The translations under genes were made by a program, and so were the position numbers. From Symbiodinium natans (lineage: Eukaryota > Sar > Dinophyceae > Suessiales > Symbiodiniaceae), in assembly GCA_905221605.1 (NCBI GenBank), contig CAJNDS010002110.1, positions 235,001-299,000 on the forward strand: a DNA stretch of 64,000 nucleotides, written 5' to 3'. The notes beneath the pieces were generated by a model. The model made no database searches. It saw only the letters and a program-made list of their open reading frames with translations, and was not told the origin of the DNA. Below, in pieces: positions 1-8,859 of this stretch. Position 1 is the first letter of the stretch. The number at the start of each line of letters is the position of its first letter.

Positions 1-118
1 TCAATCAAGCTGGTGTGCTGCGCCAGGTGCCTTACACAATCACGGTGGCAAACAATATGCCCTCCAGTCACACGCAGAGGGAGGGGACGGGACGCTTGTT
101 GTCATTTAGAACTGTCAG

Positions 119-268
119 TCAGTCCTGCCGGGCAGACAGACTCAAGTCGATGTTTGGAGACCAGGCAAACATATTCATGACGTAGTCCCTTGCCTTGGTC
201 GACTTCTCGGCCTCGTCCTTTGACTGGCTGAACCTTTCCGCATTCTCCTTGAAGAGAAGAGCCATGTC
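119..268 (-). CDS. Terminal exon of an unidentified multi-exon gene
   Basis: An open minus-strand frame of 49 codons ends in TGA at 119-121. It begins right after an AG dinucleotide (AG|GACATGG), the AG|G acceptor context common in dinoflagellate introns. The peptide is charged and helical at first (it includes KENAERFSQSKDEAEKS) and ends with SLSARQD. No family is recognised. It is probably the last exon of the gene whose other exons lie upstream on this strand between about 370 and 3477, but the joins cannot be proven without a transcript. The composition and the splice-like start support real coding; the function is unknown. Confidence 0.5.
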   Translation of the reverse strand, partial: DMALLFKENAERFSQSKDEAEKSTKARDYVMNMFAWSPNIDLSLSARQD

Positions 269-370
269 CTCACAACAAAACAGCTATTTAAGTCAGGCGC
301 TGGCACGACAGCTGGCGCTAGGAAAGAAGAAGGGCATCGCACATGAAAGGTGAGCCAGGCTGCCATTGTG

Positions 371-600
371 TCAACCATGCCTCTGTTGGTGCCATTCTCG
401 GGCAGGAGGACACTTGGGATGAGTCGGCGGAGCCTTCGACAACGACCGTCTGTCGCCAAGATCACGTCCGAGGTACTCGTGCCTCAGCTGACCGAAGACA
501 AAGCGGAAGGCTAATCCCTTTGGTGACCGCGCTACCCAAGTCGGAAGTTTCCCTGATCGAGCATTACCTAGGACCCCGAAATACAAATTCATCTCCAGCG
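371..600 (-). CDS. Possible internal exon, unidentified
   Basis: A minus-strand frame here reads a plausible globular peptide (EMNLYFGVLGNARSGKLP, then FRFVFGQLRHEYLGRDLG). Frames on the same strand compete, and the 589-999 exon overlaps its upstream end in another frame, so an exon boundary must lie near 590-640. No domain is recognised. It sits between the terminal exon at 119-268 and the stronger exon upstream, in the same orientation. Treat it as a candidate exon only. Confidence 0.3.
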
Positions 601-999
601 GAAATTCGCTTCTGTCTTGGCCCGGGTGCCTCGAGTCTGCATCCACTCCAACCTCGCGCTGAGAACAGTCTCCATCTGCTTCGTATAGACAACATCGACA
701 TAGGGATGCTTGTTGGAGCTGGATGTCTCTTGGAGGAGCTCTGAAGAGAAAATCCACAGCCGAGTCGACTTGCCCGCGTCTGCCTCGAGCGAAAAAGGCT
801 TGAAAGCCACGGCAGTGGCTCCATCCACAAAGACTCGGGCACGCTTCTCCCGGATGCGGCGCACCTTCGTGAGCAGGGTCTTTCGTTTCTGCTCGACTTT
901 CTCGACCTCATCTGCCAGCTCTGTCACGTCGTCACGTCCCATGAGCGACGTCAAAGATACGGCAGAGGTTGTCACCAGGTTCGCACGCTGATCTGACAA
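589..999 (-). CDS. Exon of an unidentified protein with a basic coiled-coil start
   Basis: This open frame of 136 codons begins at an ATG at 999. A natural exon could also start near 955 after an ACAG acceptor. Residues about 26-52 are a charged helix (LADEVEKVEQKRKTLLTKVR) that could form a coiled coil. They are followed by a mixed globular stretch containing FVDGATAVAF and RLWIFSSELL. The last residues, after about position 120, are probably intron read-through. I do not recognise the family. It lies in line with the other minus-strand exons of this region and probably belongs to the same transcript. Confidence 0.45.
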   Translation of the reverse strand: MSDQRANLVTTSAVSLTSLMGRDDVTELADEVEKVEQKRKTLLTKVRRIREKRARVFVDGATAVAFKPFSLEADAGKSTRLWIFSSELLQETSSSNKHPYVDVVYTKQMETVLSARLEWMQTRGTRAKTEANFRWR

Positions 1000-1130
1000 G
1001 CCTCGGGCTCATGGCTGCAGTGACAAAGACATTCCCTTTCCCTGGCCCTTGCCCAGCTCTGCACATGCCAGCAACCACTCACTCCCCGTCGCGACCCTTT
1101 AGCCTAACGCCATGTGACTTTCACGCCATC

Positions 1131-1256
1131 AGAAATACTGCCGGGTAACCTGCCACGACCTTGCGGAATTCCACACTGAGCTCGCTCTCCTCGTCGTTCC
1201 GGATGAACTCCAGGACCCCAGCCTTCTGCTTGGAGATGTCGACCAGGTCGTCATCC
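1131..1256 (-). CDS. Exon of an unidentified protein
   Basis: The minus-strand peptide includes LVDISKQKAGVLEFIRNDEE and KVVAGYPAVFLMA, ending at TGA 1131-1133. The probable acceptor is CAAG|GATGACG at about 1257. The acidic and basic residues alternate as in a real soluble domain, and the other two minus frames are less protein-like. A telomere-like array begins only 43 bp upstream (1299), so the array would lie in the preceding intron. No family is recognised. Confidence 0.5.
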
Positions 1257-1298
1257 TTGCACACAGTCTCACAGGCAGGAACTTTTTCGACTCTGGTT

Positions 1299-1414
1299 TA
1301 GGGTTTAGGGTGTAGGGTTTAGGGTTTTAGGGTTTAGGGTTTAATCGCCCACACTCGGACAAGCCAGGGTTTAGGGTTTAGGGTTTACGGTTTAGGGTTT
1401 AGGGTTTAGGGTTC
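1299..1414 (-). repeat. Telomere-like TTTAGGG arrays (two blocks)
   Basis: Two short runs of TTTAGGG with a few variants, at 1299-1343 and 1366-1414, separated by a unique spacer. They lie between two minus-strand exons and so are probably intronic. Confidence 0.9.
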
Positions 1415-1424
1415 AGCAGGTTAA

Positions 1425-1607
1425 TCAGGACAAGCACAGCCTTGCAATCAACATTGCACGCGCCTTCTCCCGCTCCAAGCAAGAGAACATAAAGTTCAGC
1501 ACTGGGCGGAGAGCAGGGTCAATGCTCTCCAAGTTCGACTGGATGAACTCGTGACTGTACTGGCTTGGGCTCTTGAACTGCTGCAGGGCGTCCTTGCAGC
1601 AACTCAT
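1425..1607 (-). CDS. Exon of an unidentified protein
   Basis: An open frame of 60 codons with protein-like composition: MSCCKDALQQFKSPSQYS, then SNLESIDPALRPVLNFMFSC and a basic end. The stop lies immediately next to the telomere-like array, so the true exon probably ends a few codons earlier at a donor site. It is in line with the exons at 1131-1256 and 1660-2057. No family is recognised. Confidence 0.45.
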   Translation of the reverse strand: MSCCKDALQQFKSPSQYSHEFIQSNLESIDPALRPVLNFMFSCLEREKARAMLIARLCLS

Positions 1608-1659
1608 CTTCTCTTCCGATCGTCTCTGGTACGCATGCCTGCCTAGACTGCTTACACAT

Positions 1660-2057
1660 TCAAAGTGGGTCCTTGAACGTGGAATTCACGATGCCTGGGG
1701 GCAAGAGGTCGATTGCTGCGTAGAGCGCCTCGAAGATGCGGAACATGGCACAGCCCGCGCCCGAGAACACCTCCACCACGTCGTCCGTGAGCACTTGGAC
1801 GCTGATCAGGCTTCGCTGCAAGTAGCTCAGCAGCAGCTCGACCAGGAACAACGCGACGCCAGCCCCCCACTTGCACAGGGATCGCATTTTCTTCGCACAG
1901 TGCGTGAGGGCGATGCCGTGCTCGGCAGTGAAGCGATCCAACATCTGCTGCAGCTGGGCGCCGCTCGTCGACTGCAACGCCTTGTGCACGACGACGGCTT
2001 CGGCGAGGAGGTTCTTGTCGAGCTTGCGCCCGCCGAAGGAGATCTTGCCTTGGGCAC
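1660..2057 (-). CDS. Long exon of an unidentified, partly hydrophobic protein
   Basis: The frame is open from the region of ISFGGRKLDKNLLAEAVVVH (near 2050) down to 1660, about 130 codons. The central part is hydrophobic (WGAGVALFLVELLLSYLQRS) and could be a membrane or buried helix. The C-terminal part contains VFSGAGCAMFRIFEALYAAI. The listed stop at 1660 follows what is probably intron sequence. The frame is longer and more protein-like than the competing frames. No domain is recognised. It shares strand and spacing with the neighbouring exons, consistent with one large gene. Confidence 0.55.
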
Positions 2058-2145
2058 GAGATGAACCCTAGAAGGGTTTATGGTTCATATACCTTAATTA
2101 GTAAATTATAGAGTACTCAGGGAACATGACCCCCAATTTTAGGCT

Positions 2146-2350
2146 TCATTTCGTCCCCAAGGTGCAGGGGAGGGCCTGGATCTCCTTCATCTGCACGCTG
2201 CTCGACTTCTCGACTGTGCCCGCCGGAAGCAGCTTGAAGAGCTTCTCGACAAAGAGCCCGAAACTATCACTGATCCGCACCAACAACTTGAGTCGCTCAC
2301 TGTGCATCATCGACTGTGCGATGATCGAGTCGGTGGACTTCGACTCGTGC
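2146..2350 (-). CDS. Exon of an unidentified protein
   Basis: The open minus frame starts after a CTAG|GCACGAG acceptor at about 2350 and runs to TGA at 2146-2148. The peptide includes STDSIIAQSMMHSERLKLL and DSFGLFVEKLFKLLPAGT, clearly protein-like with helical periodicity. A short telomere-like run (2364-2406) lies directly upstream in the presumed intron. The family is unknown. Confidence 0.55.
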
Positions 2351-2409
2351 CTAGGTCAAACGCAGGGTTTAGGTTTTCGGGTTTAAGGTTTATTAGGGTT
2401 TAGGGTCCC

Positions 2410-2595
2410 TTAGGGGATGCAAGGAAATTTAAGGCCAGCAAAGCCCAGGTGCAGCTGCAACGTCACCGTCAGGCCACACTGCAGCAAGTTGCGCACAGAC
2501 GTTGGATCTCCCTGCATCAGCCTCTCCGCCATTGCAACCTTCATTTGCCGTAGAAACCACATTCGACTTGCAGCATGAGTCTGCAGTTTCATCAT
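2410..2595 (-). CDS. Possible exon, unidentified
   Basis: The minus-strand frame reads MMKLQTHAASRMWFLRQMKV, AERLMQGDPTSVRNLLQCGL and a hydrophobic end. It directly abuts the telomere-like run at 2364-2406. It is protein-like but unsupported by any recognised domain, and its start overlaps the end of the upstream exon in a different frame. Confidence 0.4.
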   Translation of the reverse strand: MMKLQTHAASRMWFLRQMKVAMAERLMQGDPTSVRNLLQCGLTVTLQLHLGFAGLKFPCIP

Positions 2596-2599
2596 CGTC

Positions 2600-2964
2600 T
2601 TGAATAATTAAGTGCCCGGCCCACCAAGCGCACACCACATGTGGAGTGCCAAGCACTGCCAGCCGCGACGGCCAATGCAGGGGGTCCAGCTTCCGGCTGG
2701 TGCAGCACAAGACAACGCCGGGATATGTGATCCGCTCCTGAGCCATAACAAGGGCGTCGACACTGCGTCTGCGGCAGTCAGCTTGGCAAGCGCACAGCGG
2801 ATTGAGGGAACGCCGAGCGACACTGGTCTCTGGGAAGGCAACATCGACAATTTGCTTCAGGTCCCCGAAAGTGCATGGATCGAATCTCACCGGCATCGAC
2901 TCCTCAAGGGATCGAAACATGAGCTCCTTAAGGGTGACTGGGTCCAGCAGGACATGGACTCCTC
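2600..2964 (-). CDS. Long exon of an unidentified protein
   Basis: An open frame of about 120 codons contains LLDPVTLKELMFRSLEESMP, RFDPCTFGDLKQIVDVAFPE and HWPSRLAVLGTPHVVCAWWA. The composition, with well spaced hydrophobic residues and many whole-codon Glu/Lys/Asp, indicates real coding. A Cys-rich middle (CACQADCRRR) may mark an unspliced short intron. No family is recognised. It is in line with exons on both sides. Confidence 0.5.
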
Positions 2965-3239
2965 CAAAGAAATCCAGGCAATGTTACCGCCGGCTTCGTA
3001 GAGCCCGTTGGCCTGCATACTTTTGCAGGCATTGGCTTTCCTTAGTTGCTGCGGTCAATTAATAAGCCCGAAAAAGACAATAATAGAGGAGTGTCGAATC
3101 CCAACAAGTGTGAAGTCTACTCACTCAGCGACCAAGACTCTGCCAGTTCTCTTTGAACGTCGACATAGCACCTGTTGGGGTTTGGGGTTTAGGGTTTATA
3201 GGCTTCAGGTCCGGGTTTAAGGGTTTAAGGTGTCTAGGG

Positions 3240-3477
3240 TTGACAAAGACATCTCGCCTGCTGCCAGCGTGGAGTCGGGGAACGGGGCCGGCGCTTCCAA
3301 ATGCAGGTCCGGATAATGGGCTCGAACAAACGCCTCAGCCTTCTTGCCCGCCTCTAGGCCGCAGTCTTCGACTGACGGACTTTGCCACGCGAGCTTGAGC
3401 TTCTTCGCAGGGGGCTCCGGATTTGCACTCGACCGGGAAGGCGTTGTCGATGTCGACTGTTCTCCTTCAGTCAGCAC
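3240..3477 (-). CDS. Exon with a basic nuclear-localisation-like motif
   Basis: The minus frame reads a Ser/Thr/Pro-rich start, then PEPPAKKLKLAWQSPS, in which AKKLKL resembles a short basic nuclear localisation signal. It continues with EAGKKAEAFVRAHYPDLHLE. The frame ends where a telomere-like run (3179-3235) begins, so the true exon end is probably near 3245. The N-terminal ATG at 3477 could be a real start, which would make this the first exon of the gene cluster reaching down to 119. No family is recognised. Confidence 0.45.
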
Positions 3478-3507
3478 GCGTGATTGAGGTGAAGCCGAAT
3501 GTCTGAT

Positions 3508-3993
3508 TCATTGGACGCAATGAAACGCGCACACGGACTGCAGGCACCTGCAGCTTTTGCCAATGCAGGCCCGACAACAGCCTCTTGCTTCCTTGGGCGA
3601 TGCAGAGTGATGCTGACTGAAGTGAAGATTACATTGGTACTTGTCAAGCAACGTGTCTGCGGTCGTGTCCTTGTCATCCTTGACTAGCCTTAGCTGAAGG
3701 CAGGGTTCTGCAGGCAGGCCATGAAATAGGAACAGGGACTGGTCAGCTGCAGCATGAGTCTTCTTCCTAGGGGTCAAACAGGCTGAAGCGGAAGATCCGA
3801 TGTCACACTGAGGATAATGAATAGGCATGGGGGCTTCCCAGCTGCAGGCTGCGGAGGCCGTGTCGCCTGACTGGCCTTCCTGGGGTCGGACAGGGTGACA
3901 AGCTGAAGATCTGTTATCACACTGAAGGCATGGTTCCGCAGGACTAAATTTGCCCAGGCACGCTGGTGCTCCCGATTTCTTCGGTTGAGTCAT
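3508..3993 (-). other. Cys-rich open frame overlapping a degenerate tandem repeat
   Basis: A 161-codon minus frame is open across degenerate repeats whose units each read a motif like KPKxxAAP...DxRSSACHPV. Because the frame is made of repeat units it may be non-coding. The alternative is a repeated exon, since each unit has one short protein-like block. No function can be given. Confidence 0.25.
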
Positions 3994-4240
3994 GGCCGAG
4001 TCGACACAGCGACAAGCTGAAGATCTCTTATCACACAGGAGTAAAATTAGCCAGGGACGTTGGTGCTGCCGCTGTCTTCGGTTTAGTCATGGGCGAGTCG
4101 ACTGGGTGACAAGCTGAAGATCTCTTATCACACTGAAGGCATGGTTGCTGCAGGAGGAAAATTTGCCAGGGACGGCTGCCGCTGTCTTGGGTTTAGTCAT
4201 GGGCGAGTCGACTGGGTGACAAGCTGAAGATCTGCTATCA
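3897..4240. repeat. Degenerate tandem repeat, period about 97-114 bp
   Basis: Units start at the shared string GACAAGCTGAAGATCT at 3897, 4011, 4108 and 4218. Each unit also carries TATCACACTGAAGGCATGG-like and GTCATGGGCGAGTCGAC-like blocks. An older, more divergent unit lies at about 3780-3896. Confidence 0.8.
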
Positions 4241-4394
4241 CAATGACAATGAAGGCATCGCCGCTGGCTTTGACATGCTGCGGGAGAAGTGGTAGTTCAC
4301 TGATGGCAACAGATCACCCGGTCTTACATTCACGTTCCTTCTCGTGTTGTGACTGTCTGGCCCTGCCTGGAAGAAAAAGTCGAGCTGCGATGCC

Positions 4395-4502
4395 TTTTCC
4401 CACACAACAGGCATGGATGGCATGACAAGTACAGAAATGAGCCACTCTTTTCCCACACAAGAAACATGGATGGCATGACAAGTACAGAAATGAACCACTT
4501 TT
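4395..4502. repeat. Two-copy 53-bp tandem repeat
   Basis: Two copies (from 4395 and 4448) share CCCACACAA and GGATGGCATGACAAGTACAG, with a few mismatches between them. Three GAAAATTACCTC-like strings follow nearby (about 4504, 4565 and 4622). Confidence 0.8.
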
Positions 4503-4782
4503 TTCTGGAAAATTACCTCAGCGGGTCGCCCGGGCAGCTGGCGTAAAACCGCCACTAAAATCTCGAAAATTACCTCGCCTTATAAGCCTTGCACAGCGCC
4601 GTGAAAAACGCAAGAAAAAAACGGTAATTTACCTGGGCCTCCCGGCCCAGCCGTCTGCGTATTCATCCGTTTCAAAATGGATCAGCTGACAACTGATGTT
4701 CTCGCTCGGGGAGTTTTGTTCATGTCAACGGAGGCTCGCTCTGTTTCCCGGCGCAGCTTCCACTGACAGCTCACGAGGTGTG

Positions 4783-5353
4783 TGCCGGCTTGCGCCTGGA
4801 TTAGAAAGTCGTGTTCAGGTGTTTCCCGGCGTAGACCTGGATTAGAGGGTGGCTTTCAGATGTTTGCCGGCGTACGCTCGGATTACCCATGTTTCTTCCG
4901 GCGTTTGCCGGCGTACACCTGGATTACAGAGTTGCTTTTCAGGTGTCTGCCGGCGGACGCCTGGATTACGAAGTGCTCTGTGGTAGTCTAGGGGTCGGCC
5001 CAGGAACGCCTCTGTAATCTAGGCGTCCGCCGGAGGACGGCTCTGTAATCCAGGCGTCCGCCGGAAGACGCGCCGTACACCTGGATTACAGAGATTGCCT
5101 TTGAGGTGTCTGCCGGCGGACGCCTGGATTACCAAGGGGTCGGCCCAGGAACGCCTCTGTAATCTAGGCGTCCGCCGGAGGACGGCTCTGTAATCCAGGC
5201 GTCCGCCGGAAGACGCGCCGTACACCTGGATTACAGAGATTGCTTTTGAGGTGTCTGCCGGCGGACGCCTGGATTAGCAAGGGGTCGGCCCAGGAACGCC
5301 TCTGTAATCTAGGCGTCCGCCGGAGGACGGCTCTGTAATCCAGGCGTCCGCCC
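4783..5353. repeat. Hairpin satellite: 145-bp units plus older short units
   Basis: The 5' part (4783-4990) holds short degenerate units around CCGGCGTACACCTGGATTA. From 4991 there are two and a half copies of a near-identical 145-bp unit starting at GGGGTCGGCC (4991, 5136, 5281). Inside each unit TGTAATCCAGGCGTCCGCCGG and its reverse complement both occur, so each unit can fold into a hairpin with an arm of about 21 bp. Open frames here merely read the repeat. Confidence 0.9.
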
Positions 5354-5750
5354 GTCAGCGTTTTAAAGGAATTTCGGCGGTGGGCCCGTCTGCTGACTGA
5401 CAAAGCATAATGCCACACAGCGCAATCTGATAGCCGAGCCCTGGACCCCAAGCTCTGGCCAGCAGCCTCAGGCAAGCTGAACGGACATGCCATGTTCTGC
5501 TGCTCATCGAGAGGCACTGCGGCCTACTATTTTTTTCTTCTTTTTGCAGCCAGAGCTTGCCCCTGGCAGGTCTTGCGTTCCTGAAATCTACAGGGTATCC
5601 AGCCCAGGCAATCATAACGAATTTCTACGCGGATCTTGCATCGACTCGCATGCCTACTTGCTCTCCTCCTGCGGAAGTAACGCAACACCCCTTATCGAAG
5701 CACTGATCCGCAATGCAGACTGACATTCTGAATTTGACTTGCGACTGACT
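5354..5750. other. No confident gene
   Basis: Unique sequence with competing open frames on both strands (minus 5355-5615, plus 5487-5723). None has a recognisable domain or a clear splice context. It may hold 3' untranslated or intergenic DNA downstream of the lysine-rich gene. Confidence 0.4.
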
Positions 5751-6053
5751 CTATCGGTGCCTCGCAACCAACTCGAAAAGGCTGGGAATGCGACGATGAC
5801 CATGGCACGGCTTGTGTAGTGGCAAGGACTTGCCGCGATGTCCACTTTTTGCTGTCTTCGTCGTTGCGCCAGAAGGCTTCTTGCAGACCTTCTTCAGCAC
5901 AGAAGGCTTCTTGCAGACCTTCTTCAGCACTTTCTTCTGAGCCATTGCGCCAGAAGGCTTCTTGCAGACCTTCTTGAGCACTTTCTTCTGAGCCGGTTTG
6001 GGCGTTTTGTTGCGACTCTGCCCTCGCTGCTTCCTTTGGTGCCCAGGACTCAT
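5751..6053 (-). CDS. Small lysine-rich basic repeat protein
   Basis: An ATG at 6053 opens a frame of 100 codons ending at 5751. After a basic N-terminus (SPGHQRKQRGQSRNKTP), three copies of a KKVLKKVCKKPS-type unit follow, two of them with a trailing GA. These correspond to 30-60 bp direct repeats in the DNA at about 5866-5984. The tail is GHRGKSLPLHKP then FELVARHR. The composition (Lys, Arg, Ser, Pro, no acidic patches) suggests nucleic-acid binding, as in basic nuclear proteins, but no named family is matched. It starts 103 bp after the stop of the DNA methyltransferase gene on the same strand. It could also be a repeat-rich untranslated region. Confidence 0.5.
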   Translation of the reverse strand: MSPGHQRKQRGQSRNKTPKPAQKKVLKKVCKKPSGAMAQKKVLKKVCKKPSVLKKVCKKPSGATTKTAKSGHRGKSLPLHKPCHGHRRIPSLFELVARHR

Positions 6054-6155
6054 GATGCGACAAGAACCAAAGCGGGTTAGCCTTAGTTCAATGCCAAGAG
6101 CGTCACTGCATGACATCCTGCGACTCGTCATGAAAAGAATGGACATTTATTAACA

Positions 6156-7893
6156 TTACTGTCTGTATGCGGAATCTGCGTCCAGGTGCTCGACTCGCAG
6201 AAATAGAGCCGGCGTGCCAATGTCCTGGCTTTCCAAGCCTGGCTCCGTCAAAGACATGGCCATAAGCATAGCCGCCGCAGCAGCTCGAACATGCTGGGTG
6301 TTGCCGACCATGTCTCGCTTGGCAGTAACGCCAAGCCTTCCCCAGGACAACCCCTCTGGGAAGGAGTGGAGGTCCAGTGCCGTGGCAGTGTCCAGAAGAC
6401 GCGCAGTCCGCGCGTCCTGGCCTGGGTGAAGAACTGCCATGCGACTCGATCTGGCATACGTTGGGGCTTCGCCAAGACCAGAACGTGCGAATCGCGCACT
6501 CTGGCCGACATCGGTAATGATGGGCAAGCGTGAGAAGGACTCCGAGCCTGCAGGGGCGGGATCAAGAGCTGCCTTAGGAAGCTGACATGCCATCAGACCT
6601 GAAGCCTTCGCTAGCCTTCAACCTCCCCACCTTCGAACTTCTTCACTGCCGCACGCATCACTTGGACCTCTCTCTGATTCAGCTGCCTCTTCTGATTCTG
6701 TGCGCCAGCTCTGAGAGAAGCCTGAAGAGATGCCTTTTCTCGACTGCCTGCTGAAACAAGAGCACGCCAGACGCGCTGGAGGAGGCTCGACATCTCGCTC
6801 TTGGAGTTCCAGTGGCATGCTGTAGTTCTAAGCAGCAGAAACCACACGCGCGGACGGCGCACGGCAGATCCCAACCAAGTCGGGCAGAACCGGACCTCAG
6901 ATTTCGTGATGCGTATCATCTGGGCAGGTTCTGCAAAACGCTGTCGCAGACCGAACGAAAGCAGTCGTGCCGGGAAGCTATGAGCACATGGTAGCGGTCG
7001 CCCAAGTGCTGCTTGAACTCCTGCTCGACTCCATCAAGATGCGCCAATATCCCAGGGACATTCTCGAGCAGTGCCTTAGTTTGATCCGCGTGCTGCGCAG
7101 CATGCAACATGGAATCATGAGAAAGAAGCAGTCGTAAGTGTCACTTCGAGTTGCGAAGACTGGTGACGTGCAGCTGATCGTTTGCAGCACTCCTCTCCTG
7201 ACAAAGATCGAATCAACTTCATGCAAGTGACACCCGCGAGTGTGAATATGTCTGCGCTGTGAAGCATGCAGCGAAGAAGCAAAGCAGCTGCTCGACTGGC
7301 ATCTTGCAACCCGCGACGGAGCCCCAAGGTACTGTAGCTCTGGCAGGGGAACCCCGCTGTGTAGACCCCGCGCGAGACCAACCTCAGGCACGTCTCACAA
7401 GTAAGGTCACTTGATGTGTGTTCCTTCTTGGCAGGATTCTCTAGCAACGCACACCTGACTGCGCTAATAACAAAGGAAGGCAACGACGGAAGAGATTCAT
7501 GGCGCCGATTCGTCAAATCTCGAAACAGCTGGCGGGGTTCGTAGTTCTGTCGAATGAACTGGGCCACGCGGTCATCCAAGTCGCTGGACCACATGTGGTG
7601 GCACTGCAGGCTTAAAGCTTGCGCTGCAAGCAAGGGCGCTTCTAGTCCAGAACAATCACTGCCAAGAAGAAAAGGCGTCCTCGAACGTAACCATGACATG
7701 TTCCTTGGGCGCGCTAGTAAGGATCGACGTGCGTAGTTTCTAGTTTCCATCTCTCTGCTTTGTCTGACTGACGAAACACTGTTTATCCCGGATTCTGACT
7801 CGACAGTCCGCGCTCTTGCCACCAGCCGGTCAGGGCTTCCTCGACTGCCTCACGGAAGCTGCTTCCCCAGGTCTGCATCTTCGACTGTGCCAT
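6156..7893 (-). CDS. C5 cytosine-specific DNA methyltransferase (multi-exon)
   Basis: This gene encodes an enzyme that transfers a methyl group from S-adenosylmethionine to C5 of cytosine in DNA. Motifs appear in the canonical order down the minus strand. Motif I is GSDCSGLEAP (about 7625-7665), followed by SSDLDD (motif II-like). Motif IV is GFPCQSYSTLG, with the catalytic Cys codon at 7343-7345. Motif VI is LLENVPGIL, with the Glu-Asn-Val codons at 7057-7065. Motif VIII is RRPRVWFLLL (about 6838-6858). Motif X is KRDMVGN (Gly-Asn at 6300-6305). The frame ends at a stop at 6156. An N-terminal exon with ATG at 7893 (MAQSKMQTWGSSFREAVEEA) is likely. The motifs fall in three or four frames, implying introns near 7110-7260, 6900-6960 and 6600; exact joins are not resolved. 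No chromatin-reader domain is seen. Decay cannot be excluded. Confidence 0.82.
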
Positions 7894-8530
7894 CTCGGGG
7901 AGCGAGCTTCCAAATCGAGTTTCGACGGCTAGCCGGCTATTGGAAAAGGCCGGCCTTAAACCAGAAATGCTTCCCAGCAGATCCTAGTGTGCAACAACAG
8001 TCAAGAGGCAATGGGATCTCACATCTTTGGCGTCAACCATGTCAGTGGCTGGACGTACAAAGGCGCTGGCGACGGACATCGCACGCGCGTGGCCCAGGTT
8101 GCGGCCTGACATGCGCGACGAAGCACTCAACTGCTGTTGCCGTGCCTCATGCTATGCTCAGCGTATTCGCGGAGATGTGTCACATGGACAGAGCCTGTTT
8201 AACGCAAGGAAGGGCCCCGGTCAATCGCAAGCCCCAAGATTGGCAAACTTCATGCTTTCCGCACTAAGGATCACGACCTCGACTCCTTCACGGACTTGAG
8301 CAAGACCTCTAACTCCACGGCATGGAAAGCTTTGTTCATGAGCACCGTCCACTCAGCATGTTGCAGACAGTTACTGCTGCCTGGAACCAGGACGAGACCT
8401 CAAAATTCAAACCCCTCAGCACCCGGAGTCGCCGGAGCCTCCTGGGCTTCCTGCCTACTGCTGCCTGGAGCAAGAGCCTTCCTGGGCCTACTGAGCTGGC
8501 AGCCAGAAGCTCTAACTTAACTCTAACCGG
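7894..8530. other. Unresolved, mildly coding-like
   Basis: Both strands are open over parts of this stretch (plus 7887-8267, 8027-8299 and 8322-8630), with no recognisable domain. It lies upstream of the methyltransferase start and may contain its promoter or another gene's exons. No decision is possible. Confidence 0.3.
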
Positions 8531-8758
8531 TTACAGATCGACTACCACTCTGAACCTGGCAAGCTGGCCAGCTAGTTCCTTACAAGAGGGTGGAATTTTA
8601 CGTTCCGCCTCAAGGAAAGGAAAGGTATAAGCACGGCGTAGACCGAAGCCCACGGCCGGATACAAGACCAGATTGTAGTCGAGCCCTGGGACAACGAAGC
8701 CTTGCTGCTGCTCAAGCATAAAAAGCTTCCAACCCGGGCCCGCCAATCTTTTTGACAT
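8531..8758 (-). CDS. Possible exon, unidentified
   Basis: The minus frame contains FVVPGLDYNLVLYPAVGFGL and RRAYTFPFLEAERK, which is protein-like. It has the same orientation as the methyltransferase gene. A competing plus frame covers part of it, and no domain is recognised. Confidence 0.35.
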   Translation of the reverse strand: MSKRLAGPGWKLFMLEQQQGFVVPGLDYNLVLYPAVGFGLRRAYTFPFLEAERKIPPSCKELAGQLARFRVVVDL

Positions 8759-8859
8759 CTCCGGGCAGCCCTGCCCACGTAGATTTCTTGTCGAGTCGTC
8801 CTCGAGCTCGGAAATGGAGCTGCTCGCCTCTAGCCAGTGTGACTCAGTAGCCGTGTGTT

